Of a DNA stretch of 57,539 nucleotides, positions 1 through 9,109 are shown piece by piece. The notes under the pieces are model-generated. The model made no database searches, was not told where the DNA came from, and saw nothing but the letters and a program-made list of their open reading frames with translations. The position numbers and the translations under genes were made by a program. The DNA comes from Prevotella sp. UBA2755 (GTDB lineage: Bacteria > Bacteroidota > Bacteroidia > Bacteroidales > Bacteroidaceae). The stretch lies in contig DEJF01000006.1 of the NCBI GenBank assembly GCA_002353225.1, positions 11,279-68,817 on the forward strand. The letters run 5' to 3'. Numbering within the stretch: position 1 is the stretch's first letter; every line of letters starts with the position of its first letter.

Positions 1-12
1 TAAATTAAATGG

Positions 13-38
13 GAAATGAGAAATGAGAAATGAGAAAT
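13..38. repeat. 7-bp tandem repeat (GAAATGA x ~3.7)
   Basis: GAAATGA is repeated head to tail from 13 to 33, with a partial fourth unit to 38, in A-rich DNA upstream of the first gene. It could vary in copy number by slippage. It lies about 50 bp upstream of the -7 box of the next gene, and no function is visible. Confidence 0.75.
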
Positions 39-85
39 TTAAATGAAGAAATGAAAAAATGAGAGAGAGGTATCATTATTTTTTG

Positions 86-93
86 TATCTTTG
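86..93 (+). promoter_or_regulatory. Bacteroidetes -7 box of the M20 deacetylase gene
   Basis: TATCTTTG matches TAnnTTTG. Only 8 nt separate it from the ATG at 102, so the mRNA should have almost no leader. No clear TTTG -33 element is seen. Confidence 0.6.
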
Positions 94-101
94 CAGAAGA
101 T

Positions 102-1154
102 ATGGCATACAAGAAATATACAAACGAAGCGGTGGCACTGTTGAGCAGACTCATCAGCACGCCCTCTGTCAGCCGTGACGAGCAGGCTGCAACTGACATC
201 CTGCAGAAACAAATCAAAGAGTGGGGGCTACCCTGTAAACGTAGCGGTAACAACCTAATCGTTGCCCAACGGCTGAGCAAGAAAAAGCCGACCCTACTGT
301 TAAATGCACATATCGACACCGTAAAACCTGTGGCATCATGGACACGTGACCCCTTCACTCCGACTATTGAGGACGGTAAACTCTTCGGGCTGGGGGCCAA
401 CGACTGCGGTGGTGGACTGGTCAGTCTGCTTCAGGCATACCGCATATTAATCGAAAAGAAATCAATCCCTTATAATCTGGTTTATGTCGCATCCTGCGAG
501 GAAGAGGTCAGTGGTCAGAACGGTTTCTCCGCAGTACTACCCTATCTGCCCCCAATAGATGTAGCCATCGTGGGAGAGCCTACGGGCATGCAGCCAGCCA
601 TTGCCGAGAAAGGTCTAATGGTGATTGACGGTGTCGCCCATGGGATAAGCGGACATGCTGCACGTAACGAGGGCGTGAACGCCATCAACGAAGCGTTAGA
701 TGATCTGCAATGGCTCCGTGCTTATCAGTTCCGTAAGGTTAGTCCATTATTAGGAGAGACGAAAGCGACGGTAACTGTCATTCATGGAGGCACCCAGCAT
801 AACGTCATACCCGACAAGGTGGAGTTTGTCATTGATGTCCGTACCAATGAATATTACCAGAACGAATATCTCTTCGCTTTCTTACAGAAACACATGAAAA
901 GTGAGTTGAAGGCACGTTCTTTCCGTCTGCACTCCTCTTCCATCCCAGAAGACCACCCCTTGGTGAAGAAATGCAAGCGGATGAGAATGAAACCTTTCGG
1001 TTCTCCCACCCTGTCGGATCAGGCACTGATGCCCTTCCCTTCTTTCAAGTTAGGACCTGGGGAGTCCAGTCGCAGCCATTCTGCCGATGAATTCGTTAAA
1101 ATTGAAGAGATTCATCAGGCAATCAACACTTACGTAAAGTTGATTTCGGAATAA
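102..1154 (+). CDS. argE: M20 family metallo-hydrolase, ArgE-type deacetylase
   Basis: A 350-residue cytoplasmic zinc peptidase/deacetylase of the M20 (ArgE/DapE) family. The metal and catalytic motifs are in order: NAHIDTVKP near residue 70 (His-x-Asp), GANDCGGG near 98 (bridging Asp), EEEVSG near 133 (general base and metal Glu), GEPTG near 158, and a closing HSADEF near residue 325 that supplies the last His. Length fits the family. In Bacteroides the argE-like member removes the acyl group from N-succinyl- or N-acetyl-citrulline/ornithine in arginine synthesis; that substrate is inferred here because no other arg gene is in view. The start is the first ATG after a promoter box. It converges on the EnvC-like gene with a 17-bp gap. 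A different M20 amidase is the main alternative. Confidence 0.78.
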   Translation: MAYKKYTNEAVALLSRLISTPSVSRDEQAATDILQKQIKEWGLPCKRSGNNLIVAQRLSKKKPTLLLNAHIDTVKPVASWTRDPFTPTIEDGKLFGLGANDCGGGLVSLLQAYRILIEKKSIPYNLVYVASCEEEVSGQNGFSAVLPYLPPIDVAIVGEPTGMQPAIAEKGLMVIDGVAHGISGHAARNEGVNAINEALDDLQWLRAYQFRKVSPLLGETKATVTVIHGGTQHNVIPDKVEFVIDVRTNEYYQNEYLFAFLQKHMKSELKARSFRLHSSSIPEDHPLVKKCKRMRMKPFGSPTLSDQALMPFPSFKLGPGESSRSHSADEFVKIEEIHQAINTYVKLISE

Positions 1155-1171
1155 CGATATTTCGAGAATCA

Positions 1172-2773
1172 TCAGCGTCCCAGCCACGACTCTGGATTCA
1201 GTTTTGCTGTCTCCCTGCGTAACTGGAACTGGAGGATATCATCCTGTCCTATCCGTCCTAATGCCTGGCGAGTGCTTACCTTCTGCCCTCGATGCACGTT
1301 GACGGAGGAAAGATTACAATAGACGGAGATATAACTGCCATGGCGAACCATCACCACCATGGTACCTCCAAAACTGAAGACGGCACTCACCTCACCGTCG
1401 AAGATAGAACGAGCCTGCGCACCATTCTGTCCCTTGATGTTAATACCCTTATTATCAAGGGTGACATTATGCAGTCCCTCCACATTATATTGACCGAAAT
1501 GGCTCACTATACGATAAGGACCGGTAATCGGCATGGGCAAACGTCCACGATTACTCTCAAAATTACCACTCAGTCGACGATCCTCCGAGGACATGGAATA
1601 ATCGAGTGTCTCCGTATTCTTCTTAGCCTCAGCAACCTCCTTCGCATGCTCACGCGCTTCTGTCTCCGCACGACGCTCAGCGGCGAGACGGGCAGCCTCC
1701 GCCTCCCGAGCCTGTCGCTCCGCCGCCTCCCGAGCCTTCTTATTACGAGCAGCACGAGCCTCAGCCTTCGCTTTCTCTTCACGTGCCTTTGCCTCTGCGA
1801 TACGACGGGCATTCTCCTTTGCCGCTGCCTCGGCGGCCGCTTTCTTACGCGCTAACTCAGCAGCACGTTTCTTTGCCGCCTCAGCCTCCGCCTTGCGCTT
1901 CGCCTCAGCAGCAGCACGTGCTTTCTGACGAGCCACCTCCTCGGCTATCAGGCGGTCAATCTGTGCATTAAGTGCGGCGTCTTTCTTCTTCTGCTGGGCA
2001 ATGACATTCTGGATTTCCTTCTGTTGTTTCTGCAAACCAGACACCATATTCTTCTGCTCAGTCTGCTTACCCTCTAACGAACGACGCTCGCTCTCTCCGC
2101 GATGCAGCAACTGTTTCTTGTTATCACGGGCGGCAAGAAGTTCCACTTGCTTAGCATTCACCTCAGCCTGTTTCACCTTCACGTCCTCACCCTGAGAGCG
2201 CTGATAGGAAGCATACTCCCGCATAAAACGCATACGGCGGAACATCTGGGTAAAACTGCTGGCACTGAAGATGAACATCAATTTGCTTTGAAGAGATTGA
2301 TTACGGTGCATATAACGCATCGACTTGACATATTTCTGCTTACAGTCCTCCAGTTCAGATTTCAAGACATCAATCTCTGTATTGAGCACTTCTATCTCAA
2401 CATCCAGTGAAGAGAGGTCTTTACGAATAGTATCTATGGTACGACGTTTATGGGCTATCTCCGTATTGAGCATCATCAGGTTCTCCAACCGCTTTTTTAC
2501 ATCACGTTCATTAGAGCGAAGTTTCTGCTCCTGCTCCTTAATCTGCTGCTGGATAATCTGGCGTTGATTTTGCAGACTTTGGACAGAAACAGGTTGTGAG
2601 GACGACTTCTTGGTCTTCTTGGAAGTAGCCGTTTTTCTCGCCGTTTTTTTCGTTGTTCGCTTCTTTACAACTGCCGTCGTCTTACCCTTACCCTTCTGGG
2701 ACGTACGTCGCTGCTGGGCATACGGACTCAGGGCAAAGAGTGTCAACAACAAAAGGATACCTATTCGCCTCAT
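1172..2773 (-). CDS. EnvC-like murein hydrolase activator (coiled coil + degenerate LytM domain)
   Basis: A 533-residue exported protein. It has a signal peptide (1-20), a Lys/Thr/Ser-rich basic linker to about 65, and a long coiled coil that becomes an Ala/Lys/Glu-rich helix to about 395. The C-terminal M23/LytM-like domain runs from about 425 to 530. That domain has lost zinc ligands: the usual HxxxD is replaced around GLHNVTLDNKG, and the HxH is replaced at LQFQL, although VRHGSYISVY remains. By analogy with E. coli EnvC, it probably activates cell-wall amidases at the division site rather than cutting peptidoglycan itself. It is the last gene of the leftward dut-TPR-DUF4292 operon, 6 bp after the DUF4292 stop. 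Confidence 0.82.
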   Translation of the reverse strand: MRRIGILLLLTLFALSPYAQQRRTSQKGKGKTTAVVKKRTTKKTARKTATSKKTKKSSSQPVSVQSLQNQRQIIQQQIKEQEQKLRSNERDVKKRLENLMMLNTEIAHKRRTIDTIRKDLSSLDVEIEVLNTEIDVLKSELEDCKQKYVKSMRYMHRNQSLQSKLMFIFSASSFTQMFRRMRFMREYASYQRSQGEDVKVKQAEVNAKQVELLAARDNKKQLLHRGESERRSLEGKQTEQKNMVSGLQKQQKEIQNVIAQQKKKDAALNAQIDRLIAEEVARQKARAAAEAKRKAEAEAAKKRAAELARKKAAAEAAAKENARRIAEAKAREEKAKAEARAARNKKAREAAERQAREAEAARLAAERRAETEAREHAKEVAEAKKNTETLDYSMSSEDRRLSGNFESNRGRLPMPITGPYRIVSHFGQYNVEGLHNVTLDNKGINIKGQNGAQARSIFDGEVSAVFSFGGTMVVMVRHGSYISVYCNLSSVNVHRGQKVSTRQALGRIGQDDILQFQLRRETAKLNPESWLGR

Positions 2774-2779
2774 CTATTA

Positions 2780-3625
2780 TTACAGAGCCATAAAGCGACG
2801 AAGAATCTCGTCAACAGTTACTTCACGATACTTACTGGAGATCTCTGTGCGAGTCTCCCACTCCTCGTCATTCCCCAGATAGTTGAAGTTCATAGCCATC
2901 TTGATGGACTTGTCAGGGGTATTAAACAGGATTTTATGGGCAAATGGGAAGAGTTTCTTACCAGTGGCACGGAAGTCCTCATAGTCCCAGTTCAACTGAT
3001 AGTTACCACGGATCTTGTCGTCATACATGATGTTCGCCATCTTAATCTGGGCGGCTTCCTTGTCGGCAAGCCAGCGATAAGAGAGTTTACCATTCTCCAT
3101 GGAGATAATAGCATCTTCACCTATCAGGTCTGTCTGATAACTGTTCAGCAACTCATCCGTTATCCTTGACTTACCAGGTTGGAAGAGTTCGTTCCAGAAC
3201 AATGCCTGCAAAGAATAGAAGTTAAGTCCGCTATTCCGCATGAAGTCCAGTTGGTTATAGTTTGCCTTAATGAACTGCTTATTAATTCGGTCCATGATCA
3301 GCACATAGTCTTTGGTGAACTCCAAACGGCCTGCCTCTACGAAACCGAATGCCATCAGTTGGAGACGAATCACGTCATCGCGTTTCATCTTCAGATTACC
3401 AGTCAATGTCAGTTGCTGATTACCCACCTCCACAGAGAATTTCACCTTAGATGTGATGAACTTGGCATACTGCGCATTATCACTCACTTTCTGCAAGAAC
3501 TGCTGCGCCTTCAAGGTCGTAGGTGCTTTAGATGTCTCTTTCACAGCCTTCTTCTGTGTGCCGCATGCTACCAATACCAATGGAAGTGCCAAAGCGGCTA
3601 ATTTAAAAATTCGTGATGGTTTCAT
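2780..3625 (-). CDS. DUF4292 lipoprotein
   Basis: A 281-residue predicted lipoprotein with a signal peptide and lipobox LVACG at residues 18-22. The remainder resembles the DUF4292 family, which is LolB/LolA-like in sequence character (a beta-rich body with alternating hydrophobic strands such as RLQLMAFGF near 90). A role in lipoprotein or envelope assembly is inferred only from that resemblance and from its place between a TPR protein and an EnvC-like protein. Its ATG overlaps the stop of the upstream TPR gene (ATGA), indicating translational coupling. Confidence 0.75.
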   Translation of the reverse strand: MKPSRIFKLAALALPLVLVACGTQKKAVKETSKAPTTLKAQQFLQKVSDNAQYAKFITSKVKFSVEVGNQQLTLTGNLKMKRDDVIRLQLMAFGFVEAGRLEFTKDYVLIMDRINKQFIKANYNQLDFMRNSGLNFYSLQALFWNELFQPGKSRITDELLNSYQTDLIGEDAIISMENGKLSYRWLADKEAAQIKMANIMYDDKIRGNYQLNWDYEDFRATGKKLFPFAHKILFNTPDKSIKMAMNFNYLGNDEEWETRTEISSKYREVTVDEILRRFMAL

Positions 3626-5352
3626 TCTTTTAGGTATTTTTTGAGTTTAATCTTTCTTGTCAATATCTGTCGTCTGTCATCTGCCGCTTGTGGTGTACGA
3701 TCGGCAAGTACCAATGCCTGTTGCCAGTATTCGAGTGCTTTGTCTCTCTCACCTACAAAATAGTAGATGTCACCCGCATGTTCCAATAACACCGCAGAGG
3801 TGTCAGAATCACATTGTAAGGTCTGGTCAATATAGATTTTCGCCTCAGCATAACGCTTCTGCTTGAAAAGAATCCAAGCATAAGTATCCAGGAAGGTCGC
3901 GTTCTTAGGCTCTGCCTTGATAGCACGAAATGACATTTGCTCCGCTTTTTCCAGTTGAATCTCCTTCTCACTGAGATAATAGGCATAGTTGTTCAGACAA
4001 CCGTAATTATCGTCTTTCCATTGCAGACAGGAGTCATAGGCTGCAAACGCCTCTTGGTCAAGCCCTTTCTGATGCATGATATCCCCCATGACGGCATAAA
4101 AGTCACTCACAATATCAGGGTCACTCTCCTGTGTAATGACACCGATACCGTTTTGAAAGGCATTCAGTGCCTCATCCAACTTCTCTTGTTTGTAATAGGC
4201 AATACCCTGATAGTAATAAAATGCCATTTCATCGGGATTATATTGTCGGGCATCCTTGCAAAGTGTGATAATACGAGGCATGTCCTCTGCTTGCCAAGCA
4301 TAACTCACCAGTTGCAAACGTGCCGCAGCATTATCGGGTGCCACCCTCAGGACCTGCTCCAGCACTTGGCTAATAGAGTCATTGGGCATATTCTTCAGAT
4401 GCATATAAGTAGCACACAGGATGGCGACATCTGCATCCATCTGCGGTTGTTCCAACATCCGATGGAAAAGATACAAGACTCTGGTGGAGTCACCACCCTC
4501 CTGCTCACTCTTCCCGATCTCCTGACGCATCAGCAGTACACGGTCTTGCGAGGTAATATTCTTACTCAACAGCACCTGTTCTGTCAAGGCTGCCGCCGCG
4601 TCAAGGTCGCCCTCGTCCTTCTCATAGGCAAGCAATGCCATCAGGGCATTACGGTTCTCAGGCTCAATCCTCAGGATATCATGATATATCTCAAGGGCTT
4701 TCTTCTTCTGACCGTTTACGAAAAGAGTATTGGCATAAAGACCCCGATAGTTCTGGTCGTTAGGATATTGGTCGGCAAGACGTTTCATCTCGGCAATAGC
4801 GGCTTTCTTATCACCCAACTCTGTATAGAAATTACTCTTGGCATAAGACAACCGCTCACTCTTACCTTCAATCATTTCCAATTTTGACAAAGTCGCTATC
4901 GCCGACTCATAATCATGTTGTTCCTCATAGAGTTCTATCAGCAAGCCAAGGACATCATCACGATCACGATGTCTGTCATAAAGTTGCTCCAAGACCTGTG
5001 CCGCCTTATCAAATTGTCGCTGATTGATATAAGTATTTGCCAAGGTCTCCTGATAGGTGGTGTTCATCGGCTCCAAAGCAGCGGCTTTCTCGATACAGGC
5101 AAGAGCCTGTTCTTTCTGTTTCAAAGCGCCATAATACTGAGCAAGATAAAAATACGCCTCGGATTTCGTAGAGTCAATCTCCACACAACGGCGCAACAGG
5201 TCAAAAGTAGCATCACTATTTCCCTTGGCTCGCTCACAGATCGCCTCCAAAAAGAAAGCATCGTAGCGACGACACTGGCTGACTGTCTGTGCGACCACAG
5301 GCAATCCTGTCAATAGCAGCAGGAGAAACGAGAGAATGCTAAGTCTTTTCAC
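3622..5352 (-). CDS. Exported tetratricopeptide-repeat protein
   Basis: A 576-residue protein with a cleavable signal peptide (about 1-22, ending VVAQ) followed almost entirely by TPR units. Examples are EAYFYLAQYYGALKQKEQAL near 65, AFYYYQGIAYYKQEKLDEAL near 370 and FLDTYAWILFKQKRYAEAK near 485. TPR arrays are protein-interaction scaffolds, and no catalytic domain is visible. The product should be periplasmic or outer-membrane associated. It sits 10 bp downstream of dut and overlaps the DUF4292 gene, so the envelope genes are read as one unit. The specific role is unknown. Confidence 0.85.
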   Translation of the reverse strand: MKRLSILSFLLLLLTGLPVVAQTVSQCRRYDAFFLEAICERAKGNSDATFDLLRRCVEIDSTKSEAYFYLAQYYGALKQKEQALACIEKAAALEPMNTTYQETLANTYINQRQFDKAAQVLEQLYDRHRDRDDVLGLLIELYEEQHDYESAIATLSKLEMIEGKSERLSYAKSNFYTELGDKKAAIAEMKRLADQYPNDQNYRGLYANTLFVNGQKKKALEIYHDILRIEPENRNALMALLAYEKDEGDLDAAAALTEQVLLSKNITSQDRVLLMRQEIGKSEQEGGDSTRVLYLFHRMLEQPQMDADVAILCATYMHLKNMPNDSISQVLEQVLRVAPDNAAARLQLVSYAWQAEDMPRIITLCKDARQYNPDEMAFYYYQGIAYYKQEKLDEALNAFQNGIGVITQESDPDIVSDFYAVMGDIMHQKGLDQEAFAAYDSCLQWKDDNYGCLNNYAYYLSEKEIQLEKAEQMSFRAIKAEPKNATFLDTYAWILFKQKRYAEAKIYIDQTLQCDSDTSAVLLEHAGDIYYFVGERDKALEYWQQALVLADRTPQAADDRRQILTRKIKLKKYLKE

Positions 5353-5362
5353 TGAATATCCC

Positions 5363-5800
5363 TTATTTTACGCCAGTATGTCCATAACCGCCTTCGCCAC
5401 GCTCCGTCTGGTCGAGTTTCTCGACCATGACAAAATCGGCTTGTTCATGTTGTGCAATCACCATCTGAGCGATACGCTCGCCGTCATTTACAACAAAATC
5501 CTGTTGTGACAGGTTGATAAGTACCACCCCAATCTCTCCACGATAATCCGCATCAATGGTTCCAGGAGTGTTCAGCACTGTCAGTCCATGCTTCAGTGCA
5601 AGTCCGCTACGAGGACGCACTTGGGCCTCGTACCCTTCGGGCAATGCAATATGCAGCCCCGTAGGAATCAACCTGCGCTCCAGCGGGTGCAATGTGACAG
5701 GCTCGTCCAAGTTAGCCCGAAGATCCATTCCTGCGCTTTGGGGCGTAGCATATGCAGGCAACTGCTGGTGCCCGCGGTTTACGACCTTGACTTTAATCAT
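5363..5800 (-). CDS. dut: dUTP diphosphatase
   Basis: A 145-residue trimeric-type dUTPase that hydrolyses dUTP to dUMP and pyrophosphate, keeping uracil out of DNA and supplying dTMP synthesis. The five family motifs are in order: AGMDLRA near 23, PRSGLA near 67, GTIDADYRGEIG near 84, RIAQMVIAQ near 107, and the C-terminal Gly-rich GEGGYGHTG loop that closes over the active site. The ATG at 5800 (MIKVKV) is preferred over an upstream in-frame ATG at 5866, because the -7 box at 5832-5839 lies between the two. It is the first gene of the dut-TPR-DUF4292-EnvC operon. Confidence 0.95.
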   Translation of the reverse strand: MIKVKVVNRGHQQLPAYATPQSAGMDLRANLDEPVTLHPLERRLIPTGLHIALPEGYEAQVRPRSGLALKHGLTVLNTPGTIDADYRGEIGVVLINLSQQDFVVNDGERIAQMVIAQHEQADFVMVEKLDQTERGEGGYGHTGVK

Positions 5801-5831
5801 CTTTTCGAAACGTTTCTTAATTAATAATGTG

Positions 5832-5863
5832 CAAAGGTAGTCATTTCTTCTGAAACAACCAAA
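5832..5863 (-). promoter_or_regulatory. Promoter of the dut operon
   Basis: On the minus strand TACCTTTG (5832-5839) matches the -7 consensus. TTTG (5860-5863) lies 20 bp upstream as a -33 element. Transcription would start about 30 nt before the dut ATG at 5800. Confidence 0.7.
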
Positions 5864-5890
5864 CAAAACAAAAGTTTTCCTGTGTTTTCA

Positions 5891-5920
5891 TTGCAAAAGA
5901 TCTGATTTTTTGTATCTTTG
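5891..5920 (+). promoter_or_regulatory. Promoter of dgt
   Basis: TTG (5891-5893), a 19-bp spacer, then TATCTTTG (5913-5920). The box ends 8 nt before the ATG at 5929, giving a nearly leaderless transcript. Confidence 0.65.
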
Positions 5921-5928
5921 CACCCACA

Positions 5929-7272
5929 ATGATGGACTGGAACATACTTATCTCCAACAAGCGGTTAGGACAGGAATTCCGTCACTCTAAGCCGCATGAC
6001 GACCGTACTGAGTTCAAGCGTGACTATGACCGTTTGATATTTTCAGCACCATTCCGCCGCTTACAAAACAAGACACAGGTATTCCCTTTGCCTGGTAGTA
6101 TTTTCGTACACAACAGGTTGACGCACTCTCTGGAAGTTGCCAGTGTGGGCATGTCGTTAGGCAACGATGTGGCTCACCGTATCATCAAGGAAAAGCATCC
6201 TGAGTTGGAAGACACGATGTTCGAGCAAATCGGGCAGATTGTCAGTACGGCATGTCTTGCCCATGACTTGGGCAATCCACCCTTCGGGCATAGCGGTGAG
6301 AAAGCGATACAGACATTCTTCACAGAGGGACCTGGTAGTTTCCTAAAAGACGAAGTGAGTCCTGAATTCTGGGATGATATCACACATTTTGAGGGAAACG
6401 CCAATGCCTTCCGTCTACTGACCCACCAGTTTAAGGGCAGACGACCGGGTGGTTTTGTGATGACCTACAGCACATTGGCAAGCATCGTAAAATACCCTTA
6501 TGCGTCCTCTGTAGCCAGCAAGAGAGGGAAGTTCGGTTTCTTCCACTCAGAACAAGATTACTACCAACGACTTGCCGATGAAATGGGAATTATTCGCCTA
6601 TCGAAAGAAGATGAGCCCTTACGATATGTACGTCATCCTTTGGTCTATCTAGTAGAGGCTGCTGATGATATCTGTTATGAGATTATGGACTTGGAGGATG
6701 CCCATAAACTGAAGATTCTCACTTACGAAGAGACAGAGAGGCTACTACTCAGTTTCTTCAATGAAGAAGAAAGGGCAAAAATTAAAGGACGCATAGCCGA
6801 GGAGGGGGTGCTCGATCCCAACGAGATGGTTGTGTATATGCGCGCCTGTGTGATTGGCAAACTGGAAAGCGAGTGTGTCAACACCTTTATAGAACATGAG
6901 GAGGAAATACTGGAAGGCACCTTCACTGGAAGTCTCATCAAGCACATCAACCCCCTACAAGGAAAAGCGTACGAGGAATGTGCCAAACTATCCGTAGAGC
7001 GTATCTATAGGAGCCGTCCTGTACTCGACGTGGAATTGTCTGGTTACAAAATCATGGAAACACTGATGGAGCAAATGGTAGAGGCAGTGACTCACCCAAA
7101 ACGGTTCTATTCTCAGCAATTAATCGACCGTGTCTCAAGTCAGTATGACATTAAAGCAGAAGACTTAGAGACCCGCATCATGGCAGTAATTGACTATATA
7201 GCAGGTATGACGGATGTCTATGCGTTGGACGTCTACCAGAAGATGAATGGAATATCGCTGCCTATTGTATAA
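5929..7272 (+). CDS. dgt: Deoxyguanosinetriphosphate triphosphohydrolase (HD-domain dNTPase)
   Basis: A 447-residue dNTP triphosphohydrolase that splits dNTPs (classically dGTP) into the deoxynucleoside and triphosphate, shaping the dNTP pool. HD metal-site residues are visible: FRRLQNKTQVF near 44, HNRLTHSLEV near 64, and CLAHDLGNPPFGHSGE near 106 with the HD pair. A later RHPLVYLVEAADDICYEIMD (about 240) carries the conserved Asp that completes the site. Two adjacent ATGs (5929, 5932) could start translation. It lies divergent from dut, pairing two genes of dNTP sanitation. The stop is 2 bp from the convergent glsB stop, with no visible terminator. Confidence 0.93.
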   Translation: MMDWNILISNKRLGQEFRHSKPHDDRTEFKRDYDRLIFSAPFRRLQNKTQVFPLPGSIFVHNRLTHSLEVASVGMSLGNDVAHRIIKEKHPELEDTMFEQIGQIVSTACLAHDLGNPPFGHSGEKAIQTFFTEGPGSFLKDEVSPEFWDDITHFEGNANAFRLLTHQFKGRRPGGFVMTYSTLASIVKYPYASSVASKRGKFGFFHSEQDYYQRLADEMGIIRLSKEDEPLRYVRHPLVYLVEAADDICYEIMDLEDAHKLKILTYEETERLLLSFFNEEERAKIKGRIAEEGVLDPNEMVVYMRACVIGKLESECVNTFIEHEEEILEGTFTGSLIKHINPLQGKAYEECAKLSVERIYRSRPVLDVELSGYKIMETLMEQMVEAVTHPKRFYSQQLIDRVSSQYDIKAEDLETRIMAVIDYIAGMTDVYALDVYQKMNGISLPIV

Positions 7273-7274
7273 TA

Positions 7275-8267
7275 TCAGTCTTTCTCTTTATAAATTACCT
7301 TATTAGCACCCGAAGTAATCTTCAACTCCTCACGATGCATGTCGATAAAGGTATCAATATGACGCTTACGTTTCTCCTCGAAAATCTCGTCTATCGCAAT
7401 CAAGATACCCGTCTCTTCCACATCACCAAACCCATAATTGATAGCGGTACCAAAAAGTTTCATCGTAGGAGAAAGACCCATATAAGCATTGACCAATGGG
7501 GGAATATTATAGCCTAACTTACGAATCTCACGATTCAGGATCCGATAATCCTCCTTAAAGGAATCCATACAGAAAAGTTTCTCTAACTCCTTCTCGTCAG
7601 TTTCGATTTTTAGCGGTTTCATCGGAATTATCAATTTTTCCTTATCATCAAAGTATTTCTTCAGGAAATAGAGTATCATATCACGTCCCTTACGAATATA
7701 AGAGGGATACATCGTCATCTTACCGAAATAATAACGCACATTAGGACGAATCACCGTAATAGCACCTAGTCCATCCCAGAGGTTATCAAGGGCAAACAGA
7801 CTCTTAGCACCCATACGGGAAGACTGATATGGCAAAGCCACGAAAGAGCGTCCCAGTTCTGCAGTATAGGGAGCATATTCTTTAATAAACCGCTCGGAAA
7901 AATGGAACATATGACTCGTAGCGAGGATGGGTTGCCCATTCTCATCATACTCCCAATCAGTACCCAACAAATAGCGATACCCACCAATAATCTCCTCTGC
8001 CTCAGGATTCCACACAATCAACTGCTTATAGCAATTCTCACAAAGGTCGAATTCATCGAGATCCAGTTCCTTACCAGTTCCACCACCGGCCTCACGAAAG
8101 ACTATCTCACGCAAGCGTCCTATCTCTTTCAAAACATTGGGAGCATTATGTGCGGTAACCACATAAATCTCATTATTGCTCTTATTGGTAAGGCGCAACT
8201 GTTTGTCTGACGTCAGTTCGCCTCTGAGCAATTCTTTGGCAATCGGCTGGATGATTTCCTGTTCCAT
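7275..8267 (-). CDS. glsB: N-acyltransferase of amino-acid lipid synthesis (GlsB-like, GNAT/hemolysin family)
   Basis: A 330-residue protein of the family annotated as hemolysin-like or GNAT N-acyltransferase. Landmarks are VTAHNAPNVLKEIGRLREIVF near 37, CYKQLIVWNPEAEEIIGGYRY near 75, ELGRSFVALPYQ near 137, and a fold conserved with OlsB-like enzymes. In Bacteroides thetaiotaomicron the glsB/glsA pair makes N-acyl-glycine and then the di-acylated glycine lipid. The same two-gene arrangement here supports that role, acting on a cytoplasmic amino acid with acyl-ACP. The start at 8267 (MEQEII) lies 14 bp past the glsA stop; a longer reading would overlap glsA. Confidence 0.75.
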   Translation of the reverse strand: MEQEIIQPIAKELLRGELTSDKQLRLTNKSNNEIYVVTAHNAPNVLKEIGRLREIVFREAGGGTGKELDLDEFDLCENCYKQLIVWNPEAEEIIGGYRYLLGTDWEYDENGQPILATSHMFHFSERFIKEYAPYTAELGRSFVALPYQSSRMGAKSLFALDNLWDGLGAITVIRPNVRYYFGKMTMYPSYIRKGRDMILYFLKKYFDDKEKLIIPMKPLKIETDEKELEKLFCMDSFKEDYRILNREIRKLGYNIPPLVNAYMGLSPTMKLFGTAINYGFGDVEETGILIAIDEIFEEKRKRHIDTFIDMHREELKITSGANKVIYKEKD

Positions 8268-8281
8268 CTTGTTGGTTGTTT

Positions 8282-9109
8282 TTATAGTTCGTAGACTTTG
8301 TCCTGCACATATTTCGCCCATTCCAACGGAGTCTTACTCTTATCAAAAGTTTGCCAAGGAATGGGTTTTCCTATCTTAACCTCAAAGGTCTTTCCTACAT
8401 TCTTATACATCTCATCCACTAAATACAACATGGCTAAATTAAAAGGAAGAAACCTATCGGAAAAGTTAGCCAAGCGATAAAAGAATTTTGAGTTCTGCCC
8501 ACTGAAATGGATAGGCACGACATCACGTTGATACTCCACACTCTTGGAGATGAAAGTTTTTGACCAGGGTATATCACGTATCGTACCGTCACTTTGCTTA
8601 CGTGAGCAGATACCTGCCGGGTACATCAGCATGTGGTTGTCACTCTCAAAGCCAGCCTTTACCATTGCAGGAAAGTTCCGGCTTTGCTTACCCGTCTTGT
8701 TGATGGGAATACAAAGTGGGGCGAGGCCCGGCAGATTCATCAAGAGGTCATTGACCAGATAGCGAAAACGGCTATCGTATTGTCTACCAATAATAGCACC
8801 TAAGGCAACACCGTCCTCTCCTCCCAACGGGTGGTTTGACACAAAGGTATACAAGCGACCGTCATTCTTATCTGGCAGGTTCTCCTTCCCCATGACCTTG
8901 ATAGTCATCTGAAGATACTCCACACAAGCCTCTAACCATTCAGTACCTTTCTTATCACGGCTCTCCCAGAGAAAGGCATTCACCTCATCCTGATGAATGG
9001 TACGTTTGAGCCATGATACGAGAAAAGAAGGAATCCACTTTGCCTTAGACCCCATCTTGCTCCTCAGAATTTCATCGATATCAATCGTTTTTTCTGTGAT
9101 TTTATCCAT
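8282..9109 (-). CDS. glsA: O-acyltransferase of amino-acid lipid synthesis (GlsA-like)
   Basis: A 275-residue member of the 1-acyl-glycerol-3-phosphate acyltransferase (PlsC-like) superfamily. The catalytic His-containing region is FVSNHPLGGEDGVALG near 88, where NHPLGGED is a variant of the HX4D box. LCIPINKTGKQSRN follows near 131 and MYPAGICSRKQSDG near 160 (the acyl-acceptor binding block). In the Bacteroides glycine-lipid pathway GlsA adds the second fatty acid to the hydroxyl of the N-acyl chain made by GlsB. It is the first gene of the leftward pair. Without the glsB neighbour it would be called only a lysophospholipid acyltransferase-like protein. Confidence 0.75.
   Translation of the reverse strand: MDKITEKTIDIDEILRSKMGSKAKWIPSFLVSWLKRTIHQDEVNAFLWESRDKKGTEWLEACVEYLQMTIKVMGKENLPDKNDGRLYTFVSNHPLGGEDGVALGAIIGRQYDSRFRYLVNDLLMNLPGLAPLCIPINKTGKQSRNFPAMVKAGFESDNHMLMYPAGICSRKQSDGTIRDIPWSKTFISKSVEYQRDVVPIHFSGQNSKFFYRLANFSDRFLPFNLAMLYLVDEMYKNVGKTFEVKIGKPIPWQTFDKSKTPLEWAKYVQDKVYEL

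Noticed and set aside
3937..4887. A 316-codon open frame on the plus strand
   Set aside because: It lies antisense to the TPR gene, its product has no family features, and the opposite strand encodes clear TPR units.
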